Assembly: GCA_963807305.1 (NCBI GenBank)
Contig: CAWEBN010000014.1
Coordinates: 124,001 to 188,000, forward strand
DNA length: 64,000 bases
Origin: JAOPZW01 sp963807305
Lineage (GTDB): Bacteria > Actinomycetota > Thermoleophilia > Solirubrobacterales > Solirubrobacteraceae
Reading direction: 5' to 3'
This document shows, piece by piece, positions 33,500 to 43,500 of the stretch. The position numbers and the translations under genes are program-made. Each line of letters begins with the position of its first letter. The stretch's first letter is position 1. The notes beneath the pieces were generated by a model. That model was not told where the DNA came from. It saw only the letters and a program-made list of their open reading frames with translations, and made no database searches.

Positions 33500-34851
33500 C
33501 GAAAGCGGGCGAGCGCAACGCGGGCGAGCGCAAGGTAGGCGACGGCAAGGACAGCGAGGTGCGCCAGGGTCGGTCCGAGGCCGGGCTGCGCGCCGTTGAG
33601 CGCGGCGTCGACCGCCTGCAGGGCCGGGCGGAACGGGAAGAGGGCCGAGACGGCGCGGATGACGTCGTAGAGCCAGGTGGCGACGGTCCCGGCCGGGACG
33701 AGGGCGAGGAAGGCGACCGGCAGCGTGAGCAGGAAGGCCAGCAGCGACGCCGCCCGTACCTCGCGCGCGAGCGCGCCGATCGCCACCCCGAGCGCGCCGA
33801 AGGCGACCGCGCCGCCCGCCAGGGCCGCCAGCCAGAGGGGGAAGCGCCCCCAGTCGAGTGTCACGAAGATCCCGATTCCGCAGAGCATGACGAGGGTGAC
33901 GACGAAGGCGCACGCGGCAGCCAGCGCCACCTTCTCACCCAGCAGCGCCAGGCGCGAGACCAGCCCGCGCACGAGCCGCCCGAACGCGTGCTCCTCGCGC
34001 TCCAGCGCCAGCATGCCCGAGGCCAGCAGGACGGTCACGAACATGAGCGAGACCGTGACCGCCACCGCGACCGCGAACGCGTCCAGCGTCGTGCGATGGC
34101 CGGCGATCACCGTGCGCTTGACCGCCAGCGGCTGGCCCACCGCGGCGAGCACGTTGTCGGACAGGCCGAGGTTGTCGATGGCGATCTGGGAGAAGTCGAT
34201 GACCTGCTGGACGTTGCGCGCCTGCTCGGAGCCCGGTGGCAGGGTCTTCAGGGTCTGCTCGAGCGACGCCTTGGAGCGCTCGAGGCCGAGGACGTCGAAC
34301 TTCTGGCCCAGCAGGGAGAAGTCGCCGCCCTTGAGCAGGATCCGCAGATACTGGGCCGCCAACTTCGTGAGCTTGTCGCTCAGCGCCTTGTTGGCGTCGG
34401 CCAGCCGCGACTTGATGGTCGACTCCGCCAGCTGGGCCCGAATCGGGTCGGCGCCGTTGTAGAGGACCTCCAGCGTGGGCGGCGCCGTGCCGGCGAGGTT
34501 GATCGCGTCCTGGAGCTTCTTCGTCGCGTCGGGCGGCACGATGAGCGCGCCGAGGACCTCGCCCGAGCGCACCTTGTCGATCGCCTCGGCGCGCGTGGCG
34601 ACCGTCACCGGCTGGACGGACTTGAAGAGCTCCTTGGCGAACTGCGCGACGTCCAGGCGCCGGCTGCCGACCGAGAAGCTCGTCTCCCCCGCGGGCACCT
34701 CGTTGACGATCGCGACCTTGGGCTTGTCCGGGCCGCGCGACAGCGCGAGGCCGATGAGGACGGAGATGATCACCGGGTAGACGATCAGCATGGCCACGAG
34801 GAACGGCGAGCGGCGCAGGATCTGGAGGTCCTTGAGCAGCAGCCAGCGCAT
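33496..34851 (-). CDS. ABC-2 type exporter permease
   Basis: A 451-residue permease. TM1 (SPFLVAMLIVYPVIISVLIG) is followed by a ~190-residue external domain with amphipathic, coiled-coil-like stretches (STIKSRLADANKALSDKLTK). Five or more C-terminal helices follow, including VAVAVTVSLMFVTVLLASGM and the FGRLVRGLVSRLALLGEKV loop typical of ABC-2 proteins. It is ten bases downstream of the ATPase gene, so the pair forms one transporter. The substrate is not evident. Confidence 0.9.
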   Translation of the reverse strand: MRWLLLKDLQILRRSPFLVAMLIVYPVIISVLIGLALSRGPDKPKVAIVNEVPAGETSFSVGSRRLDVAQFAKELFKSVQPVTVATRAEAIDKVRSGEVLGALIVPPDATKKLQDAINLAGTAPPTLEVLYNGADPIRAQLAESTIKSRLADANKALSDKLTKLAAQYLRILLKGGDFSLLGQKFDVLGLERSKASLEQTLKTLPPGSEQARNVQQVIDFSQIAIDNLGLSDNVLAAVGQPLAVKRTVIAGHRTTLDAFAVAVAVTVSLMFVTVLLASGMLALEREEHAFGRLVRGLVSRLALLGEKVALAAACAFVVTLVMLCGIGIFVTLDWGRFPLWLAALAGGAVAFGALGVAIGALAREVRAASLLAFLLTLPVAFLALVPAGTVATWLYDVIRAVSALFPFRPALQAVDAALNGAQPGLGPTLAHLAVLAVAYLALARVALARFR

Positions 34852-34860
34852 CGGGGCGAT

Positions 34861-35580
34861 CTAGTGGCCGCGCTCGTGCAGGAAGCGCACGAAGGCCGCC
34901 TCGAAGTCCCTCGGATCGCCGCCGACCAGCGCCTCGAGGTCGGCCGGCGAGCCCGTGAAGAGGACTTCGCCGTCGGCCAGCACGAGCACGCGATCGGCAT
35001 AGCGCTCGGCCTCGCCGACGTTGTGCGTGGAGAAGACGACCGCGGTTCCCGCGGCCGCCAGCCGGCCGATGAACTCCCACAGCCGCTCGCGCTGGCGCGG
35101 GTCCAGCGACGACGACGGCTCGTCGAGCGCCAGCACGGGCGGGTCGGCCAGCAGCCCGACGGCGATGTTGACCCGCTGCTGGTTGCCGCCCGACAGCGTG
35201 CCCAGCTCGTCCCCGGCGCGATCGCCGAGGTCGGCCTGCTCGAGCATGCGCGCCACGACCGCCTCGGGGTCGTCGACGCGCTCCAGGCGCGCGAAGAGCC
35301 GCAGGTTCTCGGCCACGCTGAGCTTGGCGTAGACCGCGGGCTGCTGGGGCACCCAGCCGACCTCGCGCGGTGTGCGGCTCACGGTGCCGCTCGTCGGCAG
35401 CTGCAGCCCGGCGAGGATCGAGAGCAACGTCGTCTTGCCGGCGCCGTTGGGACCGATCACGGCGACGACCTCGCCGGCCTGCGCCTCGAAGCTCACGTCG
35501 CGCAGCGCATCGCGCTGGCCGTAGCGCTTGGTCACGGCCGCCGCCGCGATGGCCGCGCCGCTGGCTGTGGCCGTGCTCAC
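34861..35580 (-). CDS. ABC transporter ATP-binding protein
   Basis: A 239-residue ATPase of an ABC-2 type exporter. Walker A is GPNGAGKTTLLSILAGLQLP, the signature is LSGGNQQRVNIAVGLL, Walker B is VLALDEPSSSLDPRQRE, and the switch His lies in VVFSTHNVGEAERYADRV. Its start overlaps the AI-2E permease stop by four bases (ATGA), and the permease gene follows, so all sit in one transcription unit. Confidence 0.94.
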   Translation of the reverse strand: MSTATASGAAIAAAAVTKRYGQRDALRDVSFEAQAGEVVAVIGPNGAGKTTLLSILAGLQLPTSGTVSRTPREVGWVPQQPAVYAKLSVAENLRLFARLERVDDPEAVVARMLEQADLGDRAGDELGTLSGGNQQRVNIAVGLLADPPVLALDEPSSSLDPRQRERLWEFIGRLAAAGTAVVFSTHNVGEAERYADRVLVLADGEVLFTGSPADLEALVGGDPRDFEAAFVRFLHERGH

Positions 35581-36911
35581 CTACCGGACGGTACTTGCGC
35601 GGTCGCCAACTCGACGCCGCACGACGGGCAGTACTCGTCGCCCGCTGCGCAGCGCGCCCCGCACTCGGGGCATCGCACCCGCGACGACCGCGCCTCCAGG
35701 ATCTCCAACGGGGTCATCGTCCCCCACGGCTCGAGGACCAGGTGCTGGCGCAGGTAGACGACCGTCTCGCGGATCACGGCCGCCACCGGCAGCGCCACCA
35801 GTGCGCCGACGATGCCGAACAGCTCGGCCCCGAACAACAGCGCGAAGATGACCAGCAGCGGGTTGATGCGCAGCGCGTGGCCGAAGATCAGCGGCGACGC
35901 GATGTGGCCCTCGATCTGCTGCAGGCCGATGAAGAGCAGCGCCACCCAGACCGCGGTGATCGGGTCCTGGAAGAGCGCCACGAGCAGCGGCGGGACGGCG
36001 CCCAGGAAGGGCCCTACGTAGGGCACGAGCTCCATGAGCCCGAACCACACGCCGAAGGCCAGGGCGTAGGTCTTGCCGTCCGGGAAGATCCCGATGACCC
36101 CGAAGATCCACAGCCCGATGCCGGCGCCGGCGCCCATGACGACGCTGAACAGCAGTTGGCCGCGCACGTAGCCGGTGACCGCCCGCACCACGCGCGAGGG
36201 GTAATCGTCCTCGCGCGTGCCGTTGCCCGGCGGCATCACCCCGCGCACGAGCGTCCCTATTCGCTCGCCGTGTATGAGCATGTAGACCGAAAGGACGAAG
36301 ACGAGGATCAGGCCGAAGCTGGCGGTGACGAGCTTCGTGAGCAGGTCGGTGCCGAAGGAGACGATCGAGTCGGTGCCGCCGACGACCTTCGACTGGAGCG
36401 TGTCGAGCGCCGTGTGGCCCTGCTTCTTGATCTCGATGTTGATGCCCTTGCGATCGAAGTACTGCTGGACGTCGGCGAGGCGCTGGTTCGCCGAGTCGGT
36501 GATCGACGGGATGTCGTCGCGCAGCGTGGTGACCTGGTCGGAGATCGGGTTGGCGAGCAGGACACCGGCGGCGACCAGCGCCGCCACGAAGCCGAGGTAG
36601 ACGCAGACGATCGCGACGCCGCGCGGCAGGCGCGCGCGCTGCAGGCCGGCCACCAGCGGGTTGAGGATGAGCGCGATGACCGCGGCGGTGACGAAGAGCA
36701 GCACCACCGTCCCCGCCGCCTTGATGATCGCGAAGCCGAGCAGCAGCAGGAGCGGCAGCGCGACGAGCTGGATCCAGCGCGGGACGACGGCGGGCTCGGC
36801 GGACGGCGGCGGCTCGGCCTCGAGCGGATCGTGGCCGTCGAAGTCCTCGTCGCGATGGCGCGGCGGCGGATCGTCGGGAACCAGGTCTTCGTTGCGCTCG
36901 TGCTCGCTCAT
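35577..36911 (-). CDS. AI-2E family transporter with C-terminal zinc ribbon
   Basis: A 444-residue membrane protein of the AI-2E/PerM family. An acidic, Pro-rich N-terminus (~45 residues) precedes paired helices (LVALPLLLLLGFAIIKAAGT and VVLLFVTAAVIALILNPLVA). A soluble segment lies at ~115-170, followed by the signature region GVWFGLMELVPYVGPFLGAV and INPLLVIFALLFGAELFGIV. Unusually the C-terminus ends in a double CxxC zinc ribbon, CPECGARC and YCPSCGVEL. Substrates differ across the family, so no transport function is assigned. Confidence 0.88.
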   Translation of the reverse strand: MSEHERNEDLVPDDPPPRHRDEDFDGHDPLEAEPPPSAEPAVVPRWIQLVALPLLLLLGFAIIKAAGTVVLLFVTAAVIALILNPLVAGLQRARLPRGVAIVCVYLGFVAALVAAGVLLANPISDQVTTLRDDIPSITDSANQRLADVQQYFDRKGINIEIKKQGHTALDTLQSKVVGGTDSIVSFGTDLLTKLVTASFGLILVFVLSVYMLIHGERIGTLVRGVMPPGNGTREDDYPSRVVRAVTGYVRGQLLFSVVMGAGAGIGLWIFGVIGIFPDGKTYALAFGVWFGLMELVPYVGPFLGAVPPLLVALFQDPITAVWVALLFIGLQQIEGHIASPLIFGHALRINPLLVIFALLFGAELFGIVGALVALPVAAVIRETVVYLRQHLVLEPWGTMTPLEILEARSSRVRCPECGARCAAGDEYCPSCGVELATAQVPSGR

Positions 36912-36937
36912 CGCGCCGTTACGCCAGAGTATGCGCG

Positions 36938-37735
36938 GTGCCCGACGCCCCCGCGAGCATCCTCTTCATCGGCGACGTGGTCGGCGGCCTTGGCCGCCGC
37001 ACGCTGCTGGCGCTCCTGCCCGGGCTGCTCGAGCGCCACGAGCCGACGTTCGTCGTCGTCAACGCCGAGAACGTCGCGGGCGGCCTGGGGATCACGCCGA
37101 AGATCGCCGACGAGCTCCTGGGCGCCGGCGTCGACGTCATCACGTTGGGCAACCACGCATACCATCGCAAGGAGATCTACCCGTACCTGGACGCTCAGGA
37201 TCGCATCATTCGCCCGGCGAACTACCTGCGCTCCCAACCGGGTCGCGGCTGGGTCATCGTCGAGCACGGCGGAGCGCGCCTCGGGGTGGTCAATCTCAGC
37301 GGCAACCTCTACCTGCGGGCCGGGCGGCCCGCCTTCGTCGAGATCGAGGCGGTGCTCGGCCAGCTGGAGGGCAAGGTCGACCACCTCCTGGTCGACATGC
37401 ACGCCGAGGCCACGAGCGAGAAGGTCGGCATGGGCTGGTTCCTCGACGGGCGCGCGACGGTCGTGGTGGGCACCCACACACACGTCCCCACCGCCGACGC
37501 TCGGGTGCTGCCCGGCGGCACCGCGTACATCACGGACGTGGGGATGACGGGCCCGCGCGGCGGGGTCATCGGCGTGCGCAAGGAGCAGGCGATCGAGTCG
37601 CTGCGCACCCACATGTCCGTGCGCTTCGAGACCGCCGACGAAGACCCGTGGCTGATGGGCGTCCTCGTGCGCTGCGCGGACGCGCCGCTGCGTGCGGCGT
37701 CGATCGAGCAGCTGCTGCTTCCCTGGGACCAGTAG
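36938..37735 (+). CDS. YmdB-family metallophosphoesterase (TIGR00282)
   Basis: A 265-residue calcineurin-like phosphoesterase of the YmdB family, whose Bacillus member hydrolyses cyclic nucleotides and affects biofilm decisions. Metal-binding motifs are GDVVGGLGR, VVNAENVAGGLG, LGNHAYHRKEI, VDMHAEATSEKVGM and GTHTHVPTADAR. The GNH motif is followed by AYH instead of the common TWD. The GTG start is 27 bases from the divergent AI-2E gene start. Confidence 0.92.
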   Translation: MPDAPASILFIGDVVGGLGRRTLLALLPGLLERHEPTFVVVNAENVAGGLGITPKIADELLGAGVDVITLGNHAYHRKEIYPYLDAQDRIIRPANYLRSQPGRGWVIVEHGGARLGVVNLSGNLYLRAGRPAFVEIEAVLGQLEGKVDHLLVDMHAEATSEKVGMGWFLDGRATVVVGTHTHVPTADARVLPGGTAYITDVGMTGPRGGVIGVRKEQAIESLRTHMSVRFETADEDPWLMGVLVRCADAPLRAASIEQLLLPWDQ

Positions 37736-37828
37736 CCCGGCGCCTAAGGGCCGGCGAGCCGAAGATAAGCATCAGCTCGGCGCGGTCGCCCGATGTGCCG
37801 GCCCCGACCTCAGACGTAGCTTGATCGC

Positions 37829-38215
37829 ATGAACCTGGGCGCCGTCGACTCCATCCCGCTGTTCGCGTCGGTCCCGCGCCGGCGCCACTGGCATCTCGCG
37901 CGCCTGGCCGACGAGATCGAGGTGGCCGCCGGCGCCGAGCTCACGCGCCAGGGCGGCTACGCCCGGGAGTTCTTCGTGGTCGTCTCGGGCACCGCGGACG
38001 TCCATCGCGACGGAGAGCGGGTCGGCCGGCTCGAGCCCGGCGACTTCTTCGGCGAGGTCGGCCTGCTGCACCCCCACTGGGAGCGCGGCGCCACCGTCGT
38101 CGCCACGTCGCCGATGCGCCTGCTCGTGCTCGCGCGACACCAGTTCCGCGAGCTGCTGTTCGCCGCTCCCACCGTCGCGGCGCGCATCCGCGGGGCCGCG
38201 GCTCAGCGCGCCTAG
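37829..38215 (+). CDS. Cyclic nucleotide-binding domain protein
   Basis: A 128-residue protein consisting of a single cNMP-binding (CAP-ED) domain: IPLFASVPRRRHWHLARLAD, ELTRQGGYAREFFVVVSGTA, and the phosphate-cassette-like region RLEPGDFFGEVGLLHPHWER. The usual Arg of the R-A motif is shifted, so nucleotide binding is uncertain. There is no DNA-binding or membrane domain. It follows the YmdB-type phosphoesterase, itself possibly acting on cyclic nucleotides, which is a suggestive but unproven pairing. Confidence 0.85.
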   Translation: MNLGAVDSIPLFASVPRRRHWHLARLADEIEVAAGAELTRQGGYAREFFVVVSGTADVHRDGERVGRLEPGDFFGEVGLLHPHWERGATVVATSPMRLLVLARHQFRELLFAAPTVAARIRGAAAQRA

Positions 38216-38278
38216 GGCGCGCGCCCCCTCCAACCACTCCCCAGGGAGACCCGTGTCCCAAGCAGCTCAGGAGATTCC

Positions 38279-39079
38279 ATGCCCGTAGACGCAGAGCCGA
38301 TCATCGACGCCGCCGAGCTGCGCGACCACATCCGCGCGATGTACCGGGACGTGGCCGAGCAGCCCGACGGCGACTTCCACTTCGAGCTCGGCCGCGCCGT
38401 CGCCGAGCGCCTCGGCTACCCGGCCGAGTGGCTCGACGCCGTCCCGCCCGAGGCGCTGGCCTCGTTCGCGGGCGTCGGCCACATGCTCGACCTGGCGGCG
38501 ATCGAGCCCGGGGACACGGTGCTCGATCTCGGGTCGGGCTCGGGCACCGACGCCTTCGCCGCAGCGCACCTCACGGGACCGTCGGGCCGTGTGATCGGTG
38601 TCGACATGACCGACGCCCAGCTGGCCAAGGCCCGCCGCCTGCGCGACGGCCTCGGCCTCGACCACGTGGCCTTCGTGGAGGGCCTCATCGAGGAGCCCCC
38701 GGTCGACCCGGGCACCGTCGACGTCGTCATCTCCAACGGCGTCGTGAACCTGGCGCCCGACAAGGACGCCGTCTTCCGCTCGGCGGCGCGGGCGCTGCGC
38801 CCGGGCGGCCGCCTGGCCATCGCCGACATCGTCAGCGCCCGAGAGCTCATCGAGCGCACCCGCCGCAACGTGGCGCTGTGGGCGGCCTGCATCGCCGGCG
38901 CCGTGCCGCGGGAGGACTACCTCGGCGCGATCGAGGTGGCGGGCCTGCAGGTGCAGATCGTGCGCGAGAACGCGTACCGCTTCCTGTCGCCGCGCGCCCA
39001 GGCCGCCGCGGACAAGTACGGCGTGACGAGCGTGACCGTGCTCGCTACCAAGCCGCAGGAGGCCCAGAGGTCGTCATGA
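38279..39079 (+). CDS. SAM-dependent methyltransferase, ArsM-like
   Basis: A 266-residue class I methyltransferase. The SAM-binding motif is VLDLGSGSGTDAFAAAHLTG, followed by IGVDMTDAQLAKARRLR, FVEGLIEEPPVDPGTVDVVI and SNGVVNLAPDKDAVF. This arrangement and the later WAACIAGAVPREDY segment resemble arsenite methyltransferases. The N-terminal cysteine typical of ArsM is absent, so another substrate is possible. The stop overlaps the downstream regulator gene (ATGA), indicating coupled translation. Confidence 0.85.
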   Translation: MPVDAEPIIDAAELRDHIRAMYRDVAEQPDGDFHFELGRAVAERLGYPAEWLDAVPPEALASFAGVGHMLDLAAIEPGDTVLDLGSGSGTDAFAAAHLTGPSGRVIGVDMTDAQLAKARRLRDGLGLDHVAFVEGLIEEPPVDPGTVDVVISNGVVNLAPDKDAVFRSAARALRPGGRLAIADIVSARELIERTRRNVALWAACIAGAVPREDYLGAIEVAGLQVQIVRENAYRFLSPRAQAAADKYGVTSVTVLATKPQEAQRSS

Positions 39080-40542
39080 GCGTCCTCGCCGTGCCCGCGA
39101 CGGGCCGAGATGCCCGCGGTGTGCCACCGCGGGTCTCGAGCCCGGAGTTCGTCGGCCGCGCAACGGAGCTCGCCGGCCTCGATGCCGCCCTTTCGCGGGC
39201 CGAGGGCGGCGTGGCGGGCGCCGCCTTCGTCTGCGGCGAGTCGGGCATCGGCAAGACGCGGCTGCTGCGCGAGCTCGAGCGCCGCGCCGCCGATCGCGGG
39301 GCGCGCGTGCTGCGCGGCGAGTGCCAGGCCCTCGGCGCCGGCGAGCAGGCCTACGCGCCGATCGCCTCGGCGCTGCGACGCCTCGCGCGTGAGCTCGAGC
39401 CGCCCGCCTTCGAGACGCTGGTCGGGCCGGCGCGCGGCGAGCTGGCGCGGCTCGTCCCGGAGTGGGGCTCGACGGCGGCGCCGAGCGATCGTGCGGCGCA
39501 CAGCGACGCGTCAGCCCAGGCCTGGCTGTTCTGGACGCTGCGCGGGCTCCTCGACCGCCTGGCAGCCGATGGAGCCCTCCTGTTCGCGGTCGAGGACCTG
39601 CATTGGGCCGACCGCTCGACGCTCGAGCTGCTCTCCTTGCTGCTGCGGGGCCTGCGCGACGAGCGCGTGCTGCTCGTCTGCACGTACCGCAGCGACGCGC
39701 TGCACCGCCGCCACCCGCTGCGGCCGTTCGTGGCCGAGGAGGAGCGCCGCGAGGGGGTGCAGCGCTTCGAGCTCGAGCCCTTCTCGCCCACGGAGCTCGC
39801 GGCGCAGGTCGCAGGCATCCTGGGCGACACCCCGGATCCCGCGACGGTCGCGCGGCTGCACGCCCGCTGCGAGGGCAACGCGTTCTTCGCCGAGGAGCTG
39901 CTGGCCGCCTGCGGAGGCGCGGCCGGCCCGCTGGCTCCCACCCTGCGCGAGGCCCTGGACCTGCGGCTGGAGGCCCTGACGCCGGATGCGCGCGCGGTGC
40001 TGCGCGTCGCCGCGGCCGCCGGGGCGCATGCGGGCCATCGGCTGCTCGCGACGGTCGCGGCGCTGCCCGAGGCGTCGCTGCTCGAGGCGCTGGGCCAAGC
40101 GGTGGCCCATCACGTCCTCGTCCACGACAGCGACGGCTACGCCTTCCGCCACGCCCTGCTCCAGGAGGCCGCCTACGCCGACCTGCTCCCGGGCGAGCGG
40201 ACCGCGCTGCACCGGGCGCTTGCCGAGGCGCTGACCGACGACCCGGCCCTCGCGGGCGCGGCGCCCGCGGCCGAGCTGGCCCATCACTGGCATGCGGCGC
40301 ACCGCATGCCCGAGGCGCTCGCGGCCTACGTGCAGGCCGGCCTCGAGGCCGAGCGGGCCTCGGCCTTCGCCGAGGCCGCGCAGCAGTTCGAGCGCGCCCT
40401 GGAGGTCTGGGACGTCGTCGCGGACGCCGACGAGCGCTCCGAGCTCGGGCTGGCCGCCGTCGTCGGGCGCGCGGCGCACGCCGCCCACTGCGCGGGCGAG
40501 CCCCACCGGGCGACCGCCCTCGGACGCCTGGGAGTCGTGTAA
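39076..40542 (+). CDS. Truncated AAA ATPase regulator, paralogue of the next gene
   Basis: A 488-residue protein with an N-terminal SPEFVGRATELAGLDAALSR segment, Walker A CGESGIGKTRLLRELE near residue 55, Walker B-like LLFAVEDLHWADRSTLELLS, and CTYRSDALHRRHPLRPF, the ATPase core of large LuxR-type regulators. It aligns along its whole length with the next gene but stops at GRLGVV, where the paralogue continues into TPR-like repeats and a LuxR DNA-binding domain. It therefore cannot bind DNA by itself. It is coupled to the methyltransferase upstream. Confidence 0.87.
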   Translation: MSVLAVPATGRDARGVPPRVSSPEFVGRATELAGLDAALSRAEGGVAGAAFVCGESGIGKTRLLRELERRAADRGARVLRGECQALGAGEQAYAPIASALRRLARELEPPAFETLVGPARGELARLVPEWGSTAAPSDRAAHSDASAQAWLFWTLRGLLDRLAADGALLFAVEDLHWADRSTLELLSLLLRGLRDERVLLVCTYRSDALHRRHPLRPFVAEEERREGVQRFELEPFSPTELAAQVAGILGDTPDPATVARLHARCEGNAFFAEELLAACGGAAGPLAPTLREALDLRLEALTPDARAVLRVAAAAGAHAGHRLLATVAALPEASLLEALGQAVAHHVLVHDSDGYAFRHALLQEAAYADLLPGERTALHRALAEALTDDPALAGAAPAAELAHHWHAAHRMPEALAAYVQAGLEAERASAFAEAAQQFERALEVWDVVADADERSELGLAAVVGRAAHAAHCAGEPHRATALGRLGVV

Positions 40543-40583
40543 ACCGCCCCCTCGCGCCTCCGCGCGGCGCACATAATGCGAAC

Positions 40584-43500
40584 GTGCCAACACGCGTCTC
40601 GAGCCCCGAGTTCGTCGGGCGGACCGCGGAGCTCGGGCGCCTCGAAGCGGCGCTCGACCTGATCGCGGACGGCACGGCGGCCGCGGTCTTCGTCGCCGGC
40701 GAGTCGGGGGTGGGCAAGACGCGGCTGCTGCGCGAGCTCGAGCGCCGCGCCACGGCCCGCGGCGTGCGCGTGCTGCGCGGCGACTGCCTGCCCTTCGGCG
40801 CCGACGGCCTCCCCTACGCGCCGATCGCCGCCGCCCTGCGCGGGCTCGCACGCGAGCTCGAGCCCGACGTCTTCGCGGAGCTCGTCGGGCCCGCCGGCGG
40901 CGACCTCGCGCGGCTGCTGCCGGAGTTGAGCGCGGCGCGCTCCGCGGACGAGCCCGGTGAGGGCATGAGCGCCACCGGCGAGGCCATCGGCCAGGCGCGC
41001 CTCTTCGGGCTCCTCCGAGCGCTCCTCGACCGTCTCGCCGAGGAGTCACCCGTGCTGTTCGCCGTCGAGGACATCCACTGGGCCGACCGCTCGACCCTCG
41101 AGTTCCTCTCCTCCCTCGTGCGGGGCCTGCGCGACGAGCGCCTGCTCCTGGTCTGCACGTACCGCAGCGACGAGCTGCACCGCCAGCACCCGCTGCGCCC
41201 GTTCCTGGCCGAGGAGGAGCGCCGCGCGGTCGTGGAGCGCCTCGAGGTCGGGGCCTTCTCACAGGCCGAGCTCGCCGAGCAGGTGGCGGGCATCCTCGGC
41301 GACGCCGCGGCGCCGGATCTCGTCGCGCGGCTGCACGCGCGCAGCGAGGGGAACGCCTTCTTCGCCGAGGAGCTGCTCGCGGCATCGGACGCCGCGGCCG
41401 GGCCGCTGCCGTCGAATCTGCGCGACGTCCTCAACCTGCGGCTGGAGGCACTGCCCGACGACTCGCGCGGCGTGCTGCGCGTGGCCGCCGCGGCCGGCCG
41501 GCGCTCGAGCCACCGCCTGCTCGCGGCGGTGGCCGGGCTGCCCGAGCCGGGCCTGGTCGAGGCCCTGCGCGAGGCCCTGGCGCAGCACGTGCTCGTCCAG
41601 GACGCCGACGGCTACGCGTTCCGCCACGCGCTGCTGCAGGAGGCCGCGTACGCCGACCTGCTCCCCGGCGAGCGGACCGCGCTGCACCTGGCGCTCGCCG
41701 AGGCCCTGCGCGACGACCCCAGCCTGGCCGACGGGACGGCGGCGACCGAGCTCGCGCTGCACTGGCGCGCCGCGCACTGCATGCCCGAGGCGCTGGCGGC
41801 GGACGTGCGCGCGGGGCTCGAGGCCGAGCAGGTCTTCGCGTTCGTCGAGGCCGCCCAGCACTTCGAGCGGGCGCTGGAGATCTGGGACCTCGTCGACGAC
41901 GCCGCCGAGCGCTCGGAGCTCGATCTGGCCGGGGTCGTCACCCACGCGGCGCACAACACCCACATCGCCGGCGAGCATCATCGTGCGGTGACGCTCGGGC
42001 GCATGGCCATCGAGCTCGCCGACCGCTCCGACGACGTGGTCGCCGCGGCGGTGGCCCGCGAGCGCCTCGGCCGCTACCTGTGGATCGCGGGCGACAGCGA
42101 CGGCTCGCTGGCCGCCTATCGCGATGCGGTCCGGGTGCTGCCGCCCGACCCGCCGACGCCCGCGCTGGCGCGCGTGCTCGCGGCCGAGGCCCAGATCCTC
42201 ATGCTGCGCGCCCCGGGCGAGGAGACGCGGGCGGCCTGCGAGCGCGCGATCGAGATCGCCCGCGCGGTGGGTGCGCGTGCCTTCGAGGGTCATGCGCTCA
42301 ACAGCCTCGGCGTGACGCGCTTCGGGGTCGGCGACTTCGCCGGCGGCGAGCGCGCCCTGCGCGAGGCCAAGGGCATCGCCGAGGAGGTCGGCGACCACGA
42401 CGGCATCTGGCGGGCCTACACCAACCTGAGCGAGTGCCTCGACGAGCAGGGGCGGCTCGAGGAGGCGGCTGCGCTCGCGCTCGAGGGCGCGACCAACGCC
42501 GGACGGCTCGGCATGCGGACGTACGCGCAGTTCCTGCAGGGCGAAGCGTGCTGGCGACTGACGCGCCTGGGCCGCCTCGACGAGACCGCGGCCATCGTCG
42601 AGCGCGTCCTCGCAGAGGGGCCCAAGGGCGTTGCCGCCGTCGTCCTGAACGACAACGCCGCCCACCTCGCCATGCGCCGCGGAAGGCTCGACACCGCGGT
42701 GGAGCACTTCGAGTTGGCGCGCGAGCTGCTTGGTGGCACCAGCGACTCGATGTGGATCGGCAACCAGGCCGCCGGACGGGCCGAGACCGCGCTCTGGGCG
42801 GCCGAGCCCGAGCACGCCTGGCGGCTGGCCACCGGCGCCCTCGACTTCGTTCCCGAGGACCAGTACGCCCACTACACGACGCGCCTGCACGCGACCGCCC
42901 TGCGTGCCGCGGCGGATCGCGCGCAGCTGGCGCTCGCGCTGGGCGACGGCACCCGCGCCGCCGAGGCGCAGCGCGACGCGCGCGCGATCTTCGAGAGCCT
43001 GCGCACCCTGCTGGCGCCCGAGCGCTGGTACGACGGCGTGCCGGGCCCCGAGCCCGCCGCCTTCGACGCGCTGAGCGCCGCGGAGCTCTCGCGCGCCGAG
43101 GGCCGGCCTGACCCCACCGCGTGGGCCGCGGCGGCCGAGCGCTTCGCGGCGCTGAACGAGCCCTTCGAGCTCGGCTATGCCCGCTGGCGCGAAGGCGAGG
43201 CGCTCATCGCGGGTGGCGGCGAGCGCGCGGCGGCGACCGTCGCGCTGCGCGAGGCCGCCGACGTCGCCGCCGGGCTGTCGGCGCCGCTGCTCGCGTCCGA
43301 GGTCGCGAGCCTTGCCCGCCGCGCCCGCGTGTCGCTCGACGCCGCACCGGACACCGCCTCCGACGATCCCGAGGTCGACCGCTTCGGGCTCACCGCGCGC
43401 GAGCTCACCGTCCTCTCGCTGGTGGCCGAGGGGCACACCAACCGCGAGATCGGCGCGTCGCTGTTCATCTCCGAGAAGACCGCCAGCGTCCACGTCTCGC

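Noticed and set aside
39462..40583. Upstream extension of the second LuxR-type regulator to a 1381-residue protein
   Set aside because: The extension runs out of frame through the paralogous gene and has Arg/Pro/Ala-biased sequence. Homology with the paralogue begins at PTRVSSPEFVGR, just after the GTG at 40584.
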